Assembly (NCBI GenBank): GCA_007695285.1
Contig: REEC01000133.1
Location: forward strand, 58,076 to 122,075
Length of the DNA: 64,000 bases
Direction of reading: 5' to 3'
DNA from: Spirochaetaceae bacterium
GTDB taxonomy: Bacteria > Spirochaetota > Spirochaetia > DSM-27196 > PXBQ01
This document shows, one piece after another, positions 24,386 to 33,026 of this stretch. Position 1 is the first letter of the stretch, and every line of letters begins with the position of its first letter. The notes under the pieces were generated by a model. It was not told the origin of the DNA, made no database searches, and was given only the letters and a program-made list of their open reading frames with translations. The position numbers were made by a program, and so were the translations under genes.

Positions 24386-25873
24386 ATGCAGTATCGATTC
24401 GCCTTCATCATCGCTATTTTCGGTGCCTTCGCTCTGCACGACGGTCTCTCGACTCCGGCCGTGTCGCTCCGCAGCAACAGCGGCACGCCGCCTGTACTGC
24501 AGCTTACCGTCTCCCCGCAGAACGGTGCGGTACGCACGGTCACGTTCGAAACCGCGGTCAGCGGCTTTCGTCTCGAACTCGGAACGGCGGAAGAGTTCGA
24601 GTTCACCGTCGTCCCGTTCGTCACGCCCGGCGTGTACGACGCGGTCCTGGAGCTGGACACTGAAAACGAAACCCACGTGTACGAGTACCGCATCGGTTTT
24701 GTGGACTTCGTCTGGGGGCGCGACAACTTTTCGTTCAGCAACGACGGGGAGCTTCCGACCGGCACCGAATCGTTTTCGGAAGTGTTCGGTCCGTGGGCCG
24801 GAATGCGCTTCCGCCCCCTCACCCCCGCCGAACAGGTCCTGCTCCTGCGATCCGGGTATTCTTTTTTCCGGACTACGGTCGGACGCTGCTACGCGTTCTC
24901 CGGCGGTGCGGTCCGCTATCTCGTGTATCCGGAGCTTTTGCCGCACATGTACGACAGTGTGTACGAGATACCGCGCCGGGACGTTGTGGTCCAGCGGCAG
25001 ATGGACCGGCTCCAGAACGATATCGTGTTCGAGTACTTCGTCGACCGCGGCGTCGATCTGTCGCAGCCACAGTCACGTTCCGCGCTTCTCGGGGAGATAG
25101 AGAGCATCATCGAACAGATCGCGTCGGGGCAACCCGTAGTCGTGAGCTACATCGCTCCAAAAAGGCATCATTCCCTGGTCGCGTATGGCTTCATCGAAGA
25201 CAAGAGCTCGGAGGAGCTCATCCTTCTCGTTGCGAACAACTGGAACGCCGAGCAGGACACGAACATGTACAGCGACGACGCGGAAAACCTTCGCGTCTTC
25301 CTCGCCCGCGACAGGAGTCCACCCTACGTCGAGTGGGTCGGTGTCCCGGTTCCGGAGTACCGATACGCCGAGCGGGTGATGGCCGTGGACGTGCGAAAAG
25401 AATACACGCACCGCGAGGAGTTGTTCGAGCTTCTGCTCGCGGAGCAAAGGGAAGAACTGATCTCTCGGCGGAACGAGACGCTGATCGTCGAAAACGCGGC
25501 GGAGACGCTACTCGTCGACTCATCAGGGAAGAAGTCCGGGTACGTAGACGGGGGCGTCCTGGACGAGATCCCCGGTGTCCGGTTGCTGCACTACGAAGGA
25601 AACCACATCTATTCCTTACCGCGAGAAACCGACGTCTCGTTCACGATCTCAGGGATGCCGGGTCGAGACGATGAGGAAACGCTCCGCCCGGCATCGCTTT
25701 TCTACCTCTCACCGCGAACGGAGCAAGACGACCTCGTCGCGATCCACCGGCGCCTGCGGTTCCCCGACGCGGGAGAGATCCACGGCGAGGTGGTCGGCGG
25801 GCTCGTTACACTTTTGGATTTCCCACCCTCAACGCAAAGCGAGGAGACTGTTACGAACCTTGTAAAAAAGTAG
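24386..25873 (+). CDS. Secreted papain/C39-like cysteine-protease-fold protein
   Basis: The track start is 24239; ATG 24386 has CCAGGTGA just upstream and exposes a signal peptide, MQYRFAFIIAIFGAFALHDG. The 495-residue product has an N-terminal beta-rich part (about 25-110), then a region with Cys168 in VGRCYAFSGGAVRYLV, His261/262 in KRHHSLVAYGF and Asn284/285 in VANNWN. That Cys-His-Asn order is the papain/C39-like triad. The rest (about 320-495) is unrecognised. It is probably exported and may cleave peptides, though the family call rests on these three motifs. The last eight codons lie in a 24-nt sequence repeated at the right edge of the window, so the native C-terminus may have been altered. 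Confidence 0.55.
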   Translation: MQYRFAFIIAIFGAFALHDGLSTPAVSLRSNSGTPPVLQLTVSPQNGAVRTVTFETAVSGFRLELGTAEEFEFTVVPFVTPGVYDAVLELDTENETHVYEYRIGFVDFVWGRDNFSFSNDGELPTGTESFSEVFGPWAGMRFRPLTPAEQVLLLRSGYSFFRTTVGRCYAFSGGAVRYLVYPELLPHMYDSVYEIPRRDVVVQRQMDRLQNDIVFEYFVDRGVDLSQPQSRSALLGEIESIIEQIASGQPVVVSYIAPKRHHSLVAYGFIEDKSSEELILLVANNWNAEQDTNMYSDDAENLRVFLARDRSPPYVEWVGVPVPEYRYAERVMAVDVRKEYTHREELFELLLAEQREELISRRNETLIVENAAETLLVDSSGKKSGYVDGGVLDEIPGVRLLHYEGNHIYSLPRETDVSFTISGMPGRDDEETLRPASLFYLSPRTEQDDLVAIHRRLRFPDAGEIHGEVVGGLVTLLDFPPSTQSEETVTNLVKK

Positions 25874-25888
25874 ATCTATTTCCGGGAA
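25846..25888. repeat. Dispersed repeat, copy 1
   Basis: Twenty-four bases from 25846 (beginning GACTGTTACGAACCTTGT and ending in six A) are identical to 63959-63982. A further ATTTCCG is shared about 10 bases later in both. In this copy the sequence covers the last codons and stop of the protease-like gene. Confidence 0.75.
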
Positions 25889-25912
25889 TCCGCGGCGCTC
25901 GTGAAGCAAGGA

Positions 25913-25955
25913 GGAAAAGCCGTAGGTAGTAGAGAGTAACAGCATCTGCTTTTCC
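25913..25955. other. Stem-loop in the gap between the protease-like gene and tRNA-Gly
   Basis: GGAAAAGC (25913-25920) pairs perfectly with GCTTTTCC (25948-25955) across a 27-nt loop. The 123-bp gap 25874-25996 holds no credible reading frame. The stem could be an RNA 3' end or a degenerate repeat; I see nothing decisive. Confidence 0.3.
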
Positions 25956-25996
25956 GTCCGCTATCACTCGTGAGGAGGCTTACCAGTGCGGAAAAG

Positions 25997-26067
25997 AGCG
26001 GGCGAAGGGAGTCGAACCCTCGTCACGAGCTTGGGAAGCTCGGGTAATGCCGTTATACGACGCCCGC
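25997..26067 (-). tRNA. tRNA-Gly (anticodon CCC)
   Basis: The minus strand folds as a 71-nt cloverleaf: acceptor GCGGGCG/CGCCCGC, anticodon stem CGAGC/GCTCG around loop TTCCCAA (anticodon CCC), T-arm GAGGG-TTCGACT-CCCTT, discriminator T. The 3' CCA is not encoded. It reads GGG codons. Confidence 0.95.
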
Positions 26068-26077
26068 GTTAATGTCG

Positions 26078-26107
26078 ATGGTATCTCTTCACCGTACCGA
26101 CTGTCAA
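26078..26107 (-). promoter_or_regulatory. Promoter of tRNA-Gly
   Basis: TTGACA, 18-bp spacer, TACCAT on the minus strand, 10 bp before the mature tRNA. The -35 box overlaps the last codons of the PASTA gene, so the tRNA may also receive read-through from that operon. Confidence 0.5.
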
Positions 26108-27126
26108 GGTACCGGGACCGTGAAGCGGAGGACTTCGGTGTCGAAACGGTACAGGATGAGGTCGGTCGCGGGGCGCGCGACGTACGGGAGCGCGATTGGG
26201 CCGCCGGGGTGACGCATCTCGAAGAGCGTTGAACGGTCTCCGCCTGGGGCGACCGCGTCGAGGCGCAGATCGACCGGAACCGGGTAGTCCGGAAGCGTGC
26301 GCTCGAACACGCCGAAGACGTGTTCCTCGGGAATTTCGGCGGGTGGAGCCATCGTGAACGTGAGCCGCGTGCCGGGAGCGACCATCGTGCCGGGTTCGGG
26401 TTCCTGCGAGATCACGATACCCGGCCGGCGGTCGGCACGCGGTGAGAGGATCTGGAACACAAACGGCGTATTTGCGCGCGCGAGAAGCGTGATCGCTTCG
26501 GTGTATGGTAACCCCGTGTACGCGGGCAGAGAGATGCGGGGAACGTCTTGCCCGCGACTCACGACGAGTTTCAGGTCGGTCGGACCGGACAGCTCGAATC
26601 CGCTCGGGGGATCCTGTTCGAGCACCGTCCCTGCCGGTTCATCGTCAAAGACGTACATGACGTCGGCGATTCTGAGAAGCGGATCGAATCGCGAATACGT
26701 CGTCTGGAGCTCAATCTGGACGTCATCGAGTGTCCGGCCGACGAAAGACCCGACGTGGCTCACGACCGCGCCCTCCGATACGACCAACACGATTCGCCGA
26801 CCGGCGCGCACGACGGTTCCCGGAGCCGGCGACTGGTCGATAACCTGCCCTTTTGACGCGGGATCGCCGGTAAACCGCAACTGGACGCGCGGGTATAACT
26901 CACGCTCCTGTAGCGATACAAGCGCCTCGAGCGCGTCGACGTTTCGCACGTCGGGAACAAGGGTCTGTTCGGCGCCGCGCAGCGAGATCAGGAAAGTCGT
27001 CAATCCCGCGAGAAACATCAAAAGCGCGATACCGATAAAAGAAAACACGACTATACGAAAGTATCGGGCTTCCGGTTGGTCGGAATCGCCGCTGGTGTAT
27101 CTCCGCCGTCTCATCATCGAAATCAT
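26104..27126 (-). CDS. PASTA-domain membrane protein
   Basis: This is a 340-residue protein with a short basic cytoplasmic start, one membrane span (FRIVVFSFIGIALLMFLAGLTTFLISL, about 23-49) and then about three PASTA repeats: VPDVRN...VIDQSPAPGTVVRAGRRIVLVVS, then VGRTLDDVQIELQ...VLEQDPPSGFELS, then ISLPAYTGLPYTEAITLL...VISQEPEPGTMVAPGTRLTFTM. PASTA repeats bind peptidoglycan fragments or beta-lactams, usually on PknB kinases or PBPs. Here no kinase or transpeptidase domain is attached. The start overlaps the fmt stop by four bases (ATGA). A role in sensing or anchoring at the cell wall is inference. Confidence 0.88.
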   Translation of the reverse strand: MISMMRRRRYTSGDSDQPEARYFRIVVFSFIGIALLMFLAGLTTFLISLRGAEQTLVPDVRNVDALEALVSLQERELYPRVQLRFTGDPASKGQVIDQSPAPGTVVRAGRRIVLVVSEGAVVSHVGSFVGRTLDDVQIELQTTYSRFDPLLRIADVMYVFDDEPAGTVLEQDPPSGFELSGPTDLKLVVSRGQDVPRISLPAYTGLPYTEAITLLARANTPFVFQILSPRADRRPGIVISQEPEPGTMVAPGTRLTFTMAPPAEIPEEHVFGVFERTLPDYPVPVDLRLDAVAPGGDRSTLFEMRHPGGPIALPYVARPATDLILYRFDTEVLRFTVPVP

Positions 27127-28073
27127 TCATTCCTCCGCAATTCCGACCCAAGTCTCGAACCGATGAACCCGGGCGTACCGTTCAGAAAAACATTCCCGGT
27201 CAAAGGTTTTCGTGAGGCGAGCTGGAGTTCCCGTACCGCGAGTAAGCCGCTCCCCGTTTGTACCAAAATTCCCGAATCGTTGTCCATACCCGTCACGACC
27301 CCGGGTTCGGCGCCCGAGTTAGAATCAGGAAGCGCGCGCGCGGCGCGGATCGTGAGATCGACTCCCGAAAACGTTGTTCGCGCGCGCGGCCACGGGTCGT
27401 ACGCTCGCACCATCCGGTCTATCTCGACCGCGCCGCGACTCCAGTCGATGACGCCGTCGTCCTTCCGGATGAGCCGGCAGTACGTCGCCTTTGATTCGTC
27501 CTGGGGTTCGAGCTCCGCCGTGCCGTTTTCGATCATAGCGACCGCGCGCGCGACGAGAGGCGCTCCGCGTTCGGCCGCGAGTGTCGTCAAGGTTCGCGTC
27601 GTTTCGGTGCCGAGAAGCGGTACGCGTTCCTGCACCACGATATCGCCCACGTCCATTTTTTCGGCGAGCATCTGGACCGTAAGTCCCGTCTCGTCGTCTC
27701 CCGCGAGGATCGCGGCCGGGATCGGCGCCGGGCCGCGGTGCCGCGGCAGTAACGACGGATGAAGGTTCACGCCGCCTCGCGGAAAAAGACCGAGAAACCG
27801 TGGGCCGAATATTCGGCCGTACGCGACACAGACAAGGAGCTCCGCGCGCAGCTCCGTGACGTCACGACGTGCCTGCGCATCGAGTCGCTCGGGCTTATAC
27901 GTCGGGATCCCACGTTTCTCAGCGATCTCGGCGATCGGGCTCGGCGAAACCCGCCGCCCGCGACCTGAGGATCGATCCGGAGCGGTCAGGACGCCGACGA
28001 CGTCGAAACGATCGGAGAGAAGTTCCAGCGTCGGTGCGCCGATTTCCGGTGTGCCCGCGAACAGAATTCGCAT
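27123..28073 (-). CDS. fmt: Methionyl-tRNA formyltransferase
   Basis: This 316-residue protein opens MRILFAGTPEIGAPTLELL and has the formyltransferase catalytic segment FPRGGVNLHPSLLPRHRGPAPIPAAILAGDDETGLTVQ (Asn and His near 106-110, Asp near 140). The C-terminal OB-fold (about 205-300) binds the initiator tRNA. It formylates Met-tRNAfMet with 10-formyl-THF. Its ATG overlaps the def stop (TGATG). The def-fmt order is the common bacterial pairing for making and removing the formyl group. Confidence 0.97.
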   Translation of the reverse strand: MRILFAGTPEIGAPTLELLSDRFDVVGVLTAPDRSSGRGRRVSPSPIAEIAEKRGIPTYKPERLDAQARRDVTELRAELLVCVAYGRIFGPRFLGLFPRGGVNLHPSLLPRHRGPAPIPAAILAGDDETGLTVQMLAEKMDVGDIVVQERVPLLGTETTRTLTTLAAERGAPLVARAVAMIENGTAELEPQDESKATYCRLIRKDDGVIDWSRGAVEIDRMVRAYDPWPRARTTFSGVDLTIRAARALPDSNSGAEPGVVTGMDNDSGILVQTGSGLLAVRELQLASRKPLTGNVFLNGTPGFIGSRLGSELRRNE

Positions 28074-28576
28074 CAGGAGTTTGCGCGTTCGCGCAGATCC
28101 TCGCGCGAGTATGTCTCAAGGAGCCGTTCGGTTTCGTCCTGCGCGAGGTGATCGAGGAAAAGAACGCCGTTGAGATGGTCGTACTCGTGCAGGATAACTC
28201 GCGCGAGAATGCCGTCGGCGTCGATAGTGAACGGACGTCCGCGTTCGTTCCACGCCTGCACCTTGAGCGCGGACGCACGAACGACGTCGGCGTAGATGCC
28301 GGGGATGCTGAGGCACCCTTCCTCGAGCGGTCGCGTTTCGGGGGATGTCTCGATAATCTGCGGGTTTATGAAGACACGCGGCTTGTCGCGTTCAACGTGC
28401 GTCACAAAAATCCGCATCAGACGTCCGACTTGAACGCCCGCGAGGCCGATGCCCTTCGCCTTGTGCATCGTCTCGATCATCTGTTTGGCAAACGTCTTGA
28501 GCTCGTCGTCGATCTCGCGTACGGGTTCTGATTTCTTGTACAGCAACTCATCCGGATAGAAACATAGCGAAAGCAT
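28073..28576 (-). CDS. def: Peptide deformylase
   Basis: ATG 28576 is chosen because GGGGAG lies three bases upstream; the track start at 28639 crosses the promoter. The 167-residue enzyme has all three motifs: GIGLAGVQVG, EEGCLSIPG with the metal cysteine, and HEYDHLNG supplying two histidines and the catalytic glutamate. It removes formyl from nascent N-termini. It is the first gene of the def-fmt-PASTA operon. Confidence 0.97.
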   Translation of the reverse strand: MLSLCFYPDELLYKKSEPVREIDDELKTFAKQMIETMHKAKGIGLAGVQVGRLMRIFVTHVERDKPRVFINPQIIETSPETRPLEEGCLSIPGIYADVVRASALKVQAWNERGRPFTIDADGILARVILHEYDHLNGVLFLDHLAQDETERLLETYSREDLRERANS

Positions 28577-28617
28577 GAACTCCCCTTGTCGGTGGTTCGG
28601 GTCGTGAACCGTGGTTA

Positions 28618-28647
28618 ATAATACTGATAACCGGTGCAAAAACTCAA
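28618..28647 (-). promoter_or_regulatory. Promoter of def-fmt-PASTA
   Basis: TTGAGT, 18-bp spacer, TATTAT on the minus strand, about 40 bp before the def ATG. A small stem GGTTC/GAACC lies in the leader. Confidence 0.5.
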
Positions 28648-28685
28648 GCTCGGATCGATATATACGTTCGGCGCGAAGCTCATCT

Positions 28686-30650
28686 TCACAGGAGCGAAAC
28701 GGGGTCGATGTCGAGTTCGAGATAAACGCCGCGGTTCTTTCGTCCGTCGCGAACGGCCGCCGTCACGGCACGGTGAGCTCGACGGAAAAATCGCGTCTTG
28801 ACAATCACATGATACCGGAAATTGCCCGCGATGTTTGCGATCGGACACTCGGCGGGTCCGAGAATCTCGCTTCCTCCGTCGTCGGCGTCGGCTCCGAGCG
28901 CCCGGGCGACGGCTTTGGCGTACTCGTCCGCGGCCGCCTCGACTTCCTCCCGGTTGCGGCCCCGAGCGACGACTCTCATGAGGCGCGAGAATGGAGGGAA
29001 CCCGAGCTGCTCACGGACCGCGAGCTCCTCGCGGTAGAATCCCTCGAGATCACCGGCAACCGCGCGCTTTATCGCCGGGTGCTCGGGTCGCATCGTCTGC
29101 ACGATTACCCGCCCGTCGGGTGCAAACCTTCCGGCGCGTCCGGCAACCTGGACGATCAACGAGAATGTGCGCTCGGCGGACCGGAAGTCCGGCAATGTGA
29201 GACCGGAATCCGCCAACACGATTCCGACCAGACGTACCCCCGGGAAGTTTAGCCCCTTCGCGACCATCTGCGTCCCGAGCAGGATATCGATCTCGTGATC
29301 GCGGAATGCCGTGATCGTTCTCTCGAGTACACCCTTTTTCTTCACGGCGTCGGTGTCGAGCCGCGCGACGGTCAGCTCGGGGAAAAGCCGCGCGACGTCC
29401 TCCTCTATCCTCTCGGTACCGAACCCTCCGTACCCGACGTCGAGCGATCCGCACTCGGGACAGACGGCGATCGGTCGCGTCGTGTACCCACAGTAGTGGC
29501 ACACGAGAGTATCGCGGTTTTTGTGGTACGTGAGGGCAACCGAACACCGCGTGCATCGGTGCTCGTATCCACAGCTGCGGCAGTGGAAGAAGTACGCAAA
29601 CCCGCGCCGATTCAGGAAGAGGATCGTCTGGCGGCCCGCCGCGTGTGTCGCTCGGATCTCATCGCTCAAGCGCCGCGAGATCGGAGAGCTCTCGTTCCGG
29701 ATATCGACAACCTCTATCGCAGGCATCGATCCTCCCGATACGCGATGTGGTAGATCGAGCCGCGTCAGTCTGCCGGTGTTCATGAGGTGCCACGCCTCGA
29801 CCGACGGCGTCGCGCTGCCCATCACGAGCGCCGCGTTCTGCTCGGCGCACCTCTTCATCGCCACCTGCCGGGCGTGGTACCTCGGGGTTGAGCCGGACTT
29901 GTACGACCCCTCGTGTTCCTCGTCGATCACGACGAGTCCCAGATCGGCGATCGGCGCGAAAACCGCGCTCCGCGCTCCGATCACGAATCGAGCCTCGCCG
30001 GCGATGATCCGACGCCACTCCCCGAGTCTCTGCGACGGCGTGAGCCGCGAGTGCAGGACGGCGGTTTCACCGGCGAATCTGATACTGATCGCTGCGACAA
30101 GCTGGTGCGTCAGCGCGATCTCGGGCACGAGGTAGATGACGCCGCGGCCGGACTCGATCGTCGCGCGCGCGGCGCGCAGAAAGACCTCGGTCTTGCCGGA
30201 ACCCGTAACTCCATGCAGATAAAAAAGACCGGAACCCGCGGCAATTAGCGCCGCGACCGCGTTTTTTTGCTCCGGAGACAACTCGGGCTCCTCAGCCGGA
30301 ACCTCGTCGGCGATCGGGAGTTCGGGAATCGGGCTTTCGCGCCGGCCGCCCGGGATCATCGCGGCGAGGCTCTCGCCGAGCGAACAGTCGTAGCGCTCGG
30401 ACAGCCACGCGGCGAGTTCGAGGTAATCGGGACCAAAGACCGGGCCGCCGTCGATGACGCGCGTAATCGTCTTGAGCGGACCGACTCCCAGGGGTGGCCG
30501 TTCGGGGTTTTCCACAACGTACCCCGCGAGGCTTCGCCGTCCGAGCGACGCGACGACGCGCGTGCCGACCGGACACGGCTCACCCGCCGGTGCGATGTAG
30601 GTCAACGCCGGTAGCGGCACGTTGAAAGCGATCGAGACGTACGAGGTCAT
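28686..30650 (-). CDS. priA: Primosomal replication-restart helicase PriA
   Basis: This 654-residue superfamily 2 helicase shows an N-terminal 3'-DNA-binding domain (1-100), Walker A HGVTGSGKT (147-154), DEEH box (243-246), and eight zinc cysteines in CRSCGYEHRCTRC and CHYCGYTTRPIAVCPECG near 375-420. Motifs VI (QVAGRAGR) and the C-terminal domain follow. It reloads the replisome at stalled forks. It starts eight bases after the stop of the uracil-DNA-glycosylase gene, which places two DNA-maintenance genes in one transcript. Length is slightly shorter than E. coli PriA (732). Confidence 0.97.
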   Translation of the reverse strand: MTSYVSIAFNVPLPALTYIAPAGEPCPVGTRVVASLGRRSLAGYVVENPERPPLGVGPLKTITRVIDGGPVFGPDYLELAAWLSERYDCSLGESLAAMIPGGRRESPIPELPIADEVPAEEPELSPEQKNAVAALIAAGSGLFYLHGVTGSGKTEVFLRAARATIESGRGVIYLVPEIALTHQLVAAISIRFAGETAVLHSRLTPSQRLGEWRRIIAGEARFVIGARSAVFAPIADLGLVVIDEEHEGSYKSGSTPRYHARQVAMKRCAEQNAALVMGSATPSVEAWHLMNTGRLTRLDLPHRVSGGSMPAIEVVDIRNESSPISRRLSDEIRATHAAGRQTILFLNRRGFAYFFHCRSCGYEHRCTRCSVALTYHKNRDTLVCHYCGYTTRPIAVCPECGSLDVGYGGFGTERIEEDVARLFPELTVARLDTDAVKKKGVLERTITAFRDHEIDILLGTQMVAKGLNFPGVRLVGIVLADSGLTLPDFRSAERTFSLIVQVAGRAGRFAPDGRVIVQTMRPEHPAIKRAVAGDLEGFYREELAVREQLGFPPFSRLMRVVARGRNREEVEAAADEYAKAVARALGADADDGGSEILGPAECPIANIAGNFRYHVIVKTRFFRRAHRAVTAAVRDGRKNRGVYLELDIDPVSLL

Positions 30651-30657
30651 CCGGTAC

Positions 30658-31425
30658 TCAGGAATCGACAGCTTCGCGCAGAAGTTTCAGGTCCTCCCAC
30701 ACGGGCCGCCGCCACTCGGGATTCCGGAGCACGCCGCTCGGGTGGTACGTCACTATCAGCGGACGGCCGTGGTACCGATACACCGTTCCACGCAGACGTC
30801 CGATCCCGTCGGGCCGCCCGGTCAGGAACCCGGCCGCGAACCGTCCGACCGCGAGAAGCGCGCGCGGATTCACGAGTTCGATCTGTCGCGCGAGGTACGG
30901 CGTACACGTTTCGATTTCCTCGGGCACCGGGTCCCTGTTGTTCGGGGGCCGACACTTCACGATGTTCGCGATGTACGCGTTGGTATCGCGCGAGAGCTCG
31001 ATCGCCTCGAGCCATTTATCGAGGTACCTCCCCGCGGCTCCGACGAACGGAAGGCCCTGCGCGTCTTCCTCGGCGCCTGGCCCTTCGCCGACGACCATCA
31101 CCAACGGGTCGAGCGCGCCGATGCCGGGAACCGCATTCTTCCGTGCCGCACCGAGTGCACACGCGCGGCACGCGGTGATCTCTTCGATCAACCGCGCGAG
31201 CGCCTCGGCGCGCTCGGCCCCGGTCAGGACTGTGGGCGGCGCGGTTTCGGCGGACGACTGCGCGGCGGCGGACCGTTCCGCCTCGATCGAGGACGCACGG
31301 GTTGCCGAATCTCCGAACTGGGCTACCTGAGCCTCGTCGGCGCGCTCGCGGCGGCGACCCGCGACGACGAAGTCCTCAAGCGTGTCGAGAACTGAAAGCA
31401 GATCGTGAGAATTCGTGTTCGACAT
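30658..31425 (-). CDS. Uracil-DNA glycosylase, family 4 (Fe-S type)
   Basis: The track start 31506 lies deep inside truA. ATG 31425 with AAGGTG seven bases upstream gives 255 residues. The catalytic core starts near residue 75: CRACALGAARKNAVPGIG, then VMVVGEGPGAEEDAQGLPFVGAAG (motif A), ANIVKCRPPNNRDPVPEEIETC (two more cluster cysteines) and YHPSGVLRNP (motif B histidine). The four cysteines ligate a 4Fe-4S cluster. It excises uracil from DNA. The 70-residue N-terminal extension is low-complexity. The start overlaps truA by 50 bases, unusually long; a start within the extension is possible. Confidence 0.9.
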   Translation of the reverse strand: MSNTNSHDLLSVLDTLEDFVVAGRRRERADEAQVAQFGDSATRASSIEAERSAAAQSSAETAPPTVLTGAERAEALARLIEEITACRACALGAARKNAVPGIGALDPLVMVVGEGPGAEEDAQGLPFVGAAGRYLDKWLEAIELSRDTNAYIANIVKCRPPNNRDPVPEEIETCTPYLARQIELVNPRALLAVGRFAAGFLTGRPDGIGRLRGTVYRYHGRPLIVTYHPSGVLRNPEWRRPVWEDLKLLREAVDS

Positions 31426-32158
31426 CGTAACACACCTTATGGAGAAATAGGCCGTGCGCCGGAGCGGTCGTGCCGGATGCCGACCTGTCGCGCATTTCGA
31501 GAGCATCGCGCAGCGGAACCCGATTCGGCCCGTTCGCGAGCAGAGAACCGACGATCGAGCGGACCATCTTCCAGAGGAAGCCGTCGGCCGCGATCGAGAA
31601 TACTATCATCGCGCGTCGAACCGCAAACGAGGCCGAGTACACGGTGCGCATCGTCGATCCGTTTCCGTCGGCCGCCGACGCGAACGTCGCAAAATCGTGC
31701 TCGCCGATCAGACACGCGGCCTCACGGTTCAGTCGGTCGATGTTCGGCGCTATCGAGACACGGTGCGCGTACAGGCGACCGCACGGCGGCGCGGACCTCC
31801 CGACGTTGATGAAGTACTTGTACATTCGCATCCGCGCGTCGTACCGCGCGTGAAACTCCGCGGGCACCTCGGCGCTCTCGATGACGCGAACGTCGGACGG
31901 GAGAATCGAGTTGAGCACGGTCGCGAAACGATCCCCTGGAATCGAGTCGATATCGGTCACGAAGTTCGCGCATTGACCGGTTGCGTGCACACCCGCGTCG
32001 GTTCGCCCCGCTCCGCAGATGGGGACCGGGTGACGATGGTGAGCCGCAAGAGCGTCCTGGATGACCGTCTGTACCGACCGGCCCTTGGTCTGCTCCTGCC
32101 AGCCGCAGAAGTTGGTGCCGTCGTACGACACGACGACGCGGATATTACGGAGACTCAT
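31376..32158 (-). CDS. truA: tRNA pseudouridine(38-40) synthase TruA
   Basis: ATG 32158 has GGAG seven bases upstream and gives 260 residues. It starts MSLRNIRVVVSYDGTNFCGWQ, carries the catalytic aspartate in GAGRTDAGVHATGQ near 50, then FHARYDARMRMYKYFI and FLWKMVRSIVGSLL. It modifies the anticodon stem of many tRNAs. The start overlaps the DUF2225 gene by 14 bases. The C-terminus is extended by about 15 residues relative to the compact core. Confidence 0.95.
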   Translation of the reverse strand: MSLRNIRVVVSYDGTNFCGWQEQTKGRSVQTVIQDALAAHHRHPVPICGAGRTDAGVHATGQCANFVTDIDSIPGDRFATVLNSILPSDVRVIESAEVPAEFHARYDARMRMYKYFINVGRSAPPCGRLYAHRVSIAPNIDRLNREAACLIGEHDFATFASAADGNGSTMRTVYSASFAVRRAMIVFSIAADGFLWKMVRSIVGSLLANGPNRVPLRDALEMRDRSASGTTAPAHGLFLHKVCYDVEHEFSRSAFSSRHA

Positions 32159-33026
32159 CGCCCGACTCCGGGTCGATGTTCTCGTCACCGAGTTCGCGTG
32201 AAATCTGCTCGTACACCTCACGCGCATTGTCGAGGATCGCCGTCGGTTTGTCTTTCGACGCGCGCCCCATCCCGAAAATCCGCGCGACCGTGCGCTTCGC
32301 GCGGGTCAAAGCTTCGCGCCGTTTTTCGTTGTCCTTCCGTGGGCCGTACTTGAACTCGAGTAGCCCCGTGAGGTACAGGACGCCGTCGTACCCGTAGTTC
32401 TTGTCGAGATCGGGGCCCAAATGCCCCGCGGAACCGAGATTTTCCGTACCTGATTGCTCGTTCCTGATCGATAGATCGTAGAAAAACCGAGCTTTCCGGT
32501 AACACAGACTCGCGAGATAGTCGTAATTCTCGTTCGGCTCTTTCTGATGAAGATCGTTACAGATCCACGCGGCACGCAGCGCGCATAACCCCTGCTTGAA
32601 GCTCGGCGCGAACTCTTTCGGAAAGTGATCGTAACACATCATCGCGAGGAAGTACGCCGCGGCTCCCGCCTTGAGCCCACGAGCCTCGGTAAACACGAGC
32701 GACGGGAAAACCGGCGCAACCGACTCGATCCGCGCCTGCGACTCGGCTTGAAGCTTCGGCCGAACCGACTCCGGAACACCGTCAAAGTCACCCGAGAGCA
32801 CCGCGTAGTAACACGTCGGGCAGACGGTGACCGCGTAGACTAATGGATGAACTTCGCCGTACTTTTTCGACGGCTCGTAGTTTCGCCGAAGTTCATCGGT
32901 GAGCGAACCGGCGATCAGTCTGCCACGACCGGTCCTCAACTCTTCGCGGTAGATCTTGCTCTCGCAGACAGGACACTCGATTGGGGACTTCTGAAAAAAA
33001 GTCAAAGACCCGCCGGCATCACTCAT
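32145..33026 (-). CDS. DUF2225-domain protein
   Basis: This 293-residue cytoplasmic protein has two CxxC pairs, SPIECPVCESKIYREELRTGRGRLIAG near 18 and VCPTCYYAVLSGDF near 69, typical of DUF2225 and suggesting a bound zinc. An alpha-helical region (about 110-240) contains LCALRAAWICNDLHQ and LASLCYRKARFFYDLSI, which looks like TPR-type helices. The function is not known. In spirochaetes the gene commonly sits near acpS and truA, as here, and it overlaps both neighbours. Confidence 0.82.
   Translation of the reverse strand: MSDAGGSLTFFQKSPIECPVCESKIYREELRTGRGRLIAGSLTDELRRNYEPSKKYGEVHPLVYAVTVCPTCYYAVLSGDFDGVPESVRPKLQAESQARIESVAPVFPSLVFTEARGLKAGAAAYFLAMMCYDHFPKEFAPSFKQGLCALRAAWICNDLHQKEPNENYDYLASLCYRKARFFYDLSIRNEQSGTENLGSAGHLGPDLDKNYGYDGVLYLTGLLEFKYGPRKDNEKRREALTRAKRTVARIFGMGRASKDKPTAILDNAREVYEQISRELGDENIDPESGDESP

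Noticed and set aside
25874-25996. Small RNA gene between the protease-like gene and tRNA-Gly
   Set aside because: A single 8-bp stem and no promoter or terminator; evidence too thin to call a gene.
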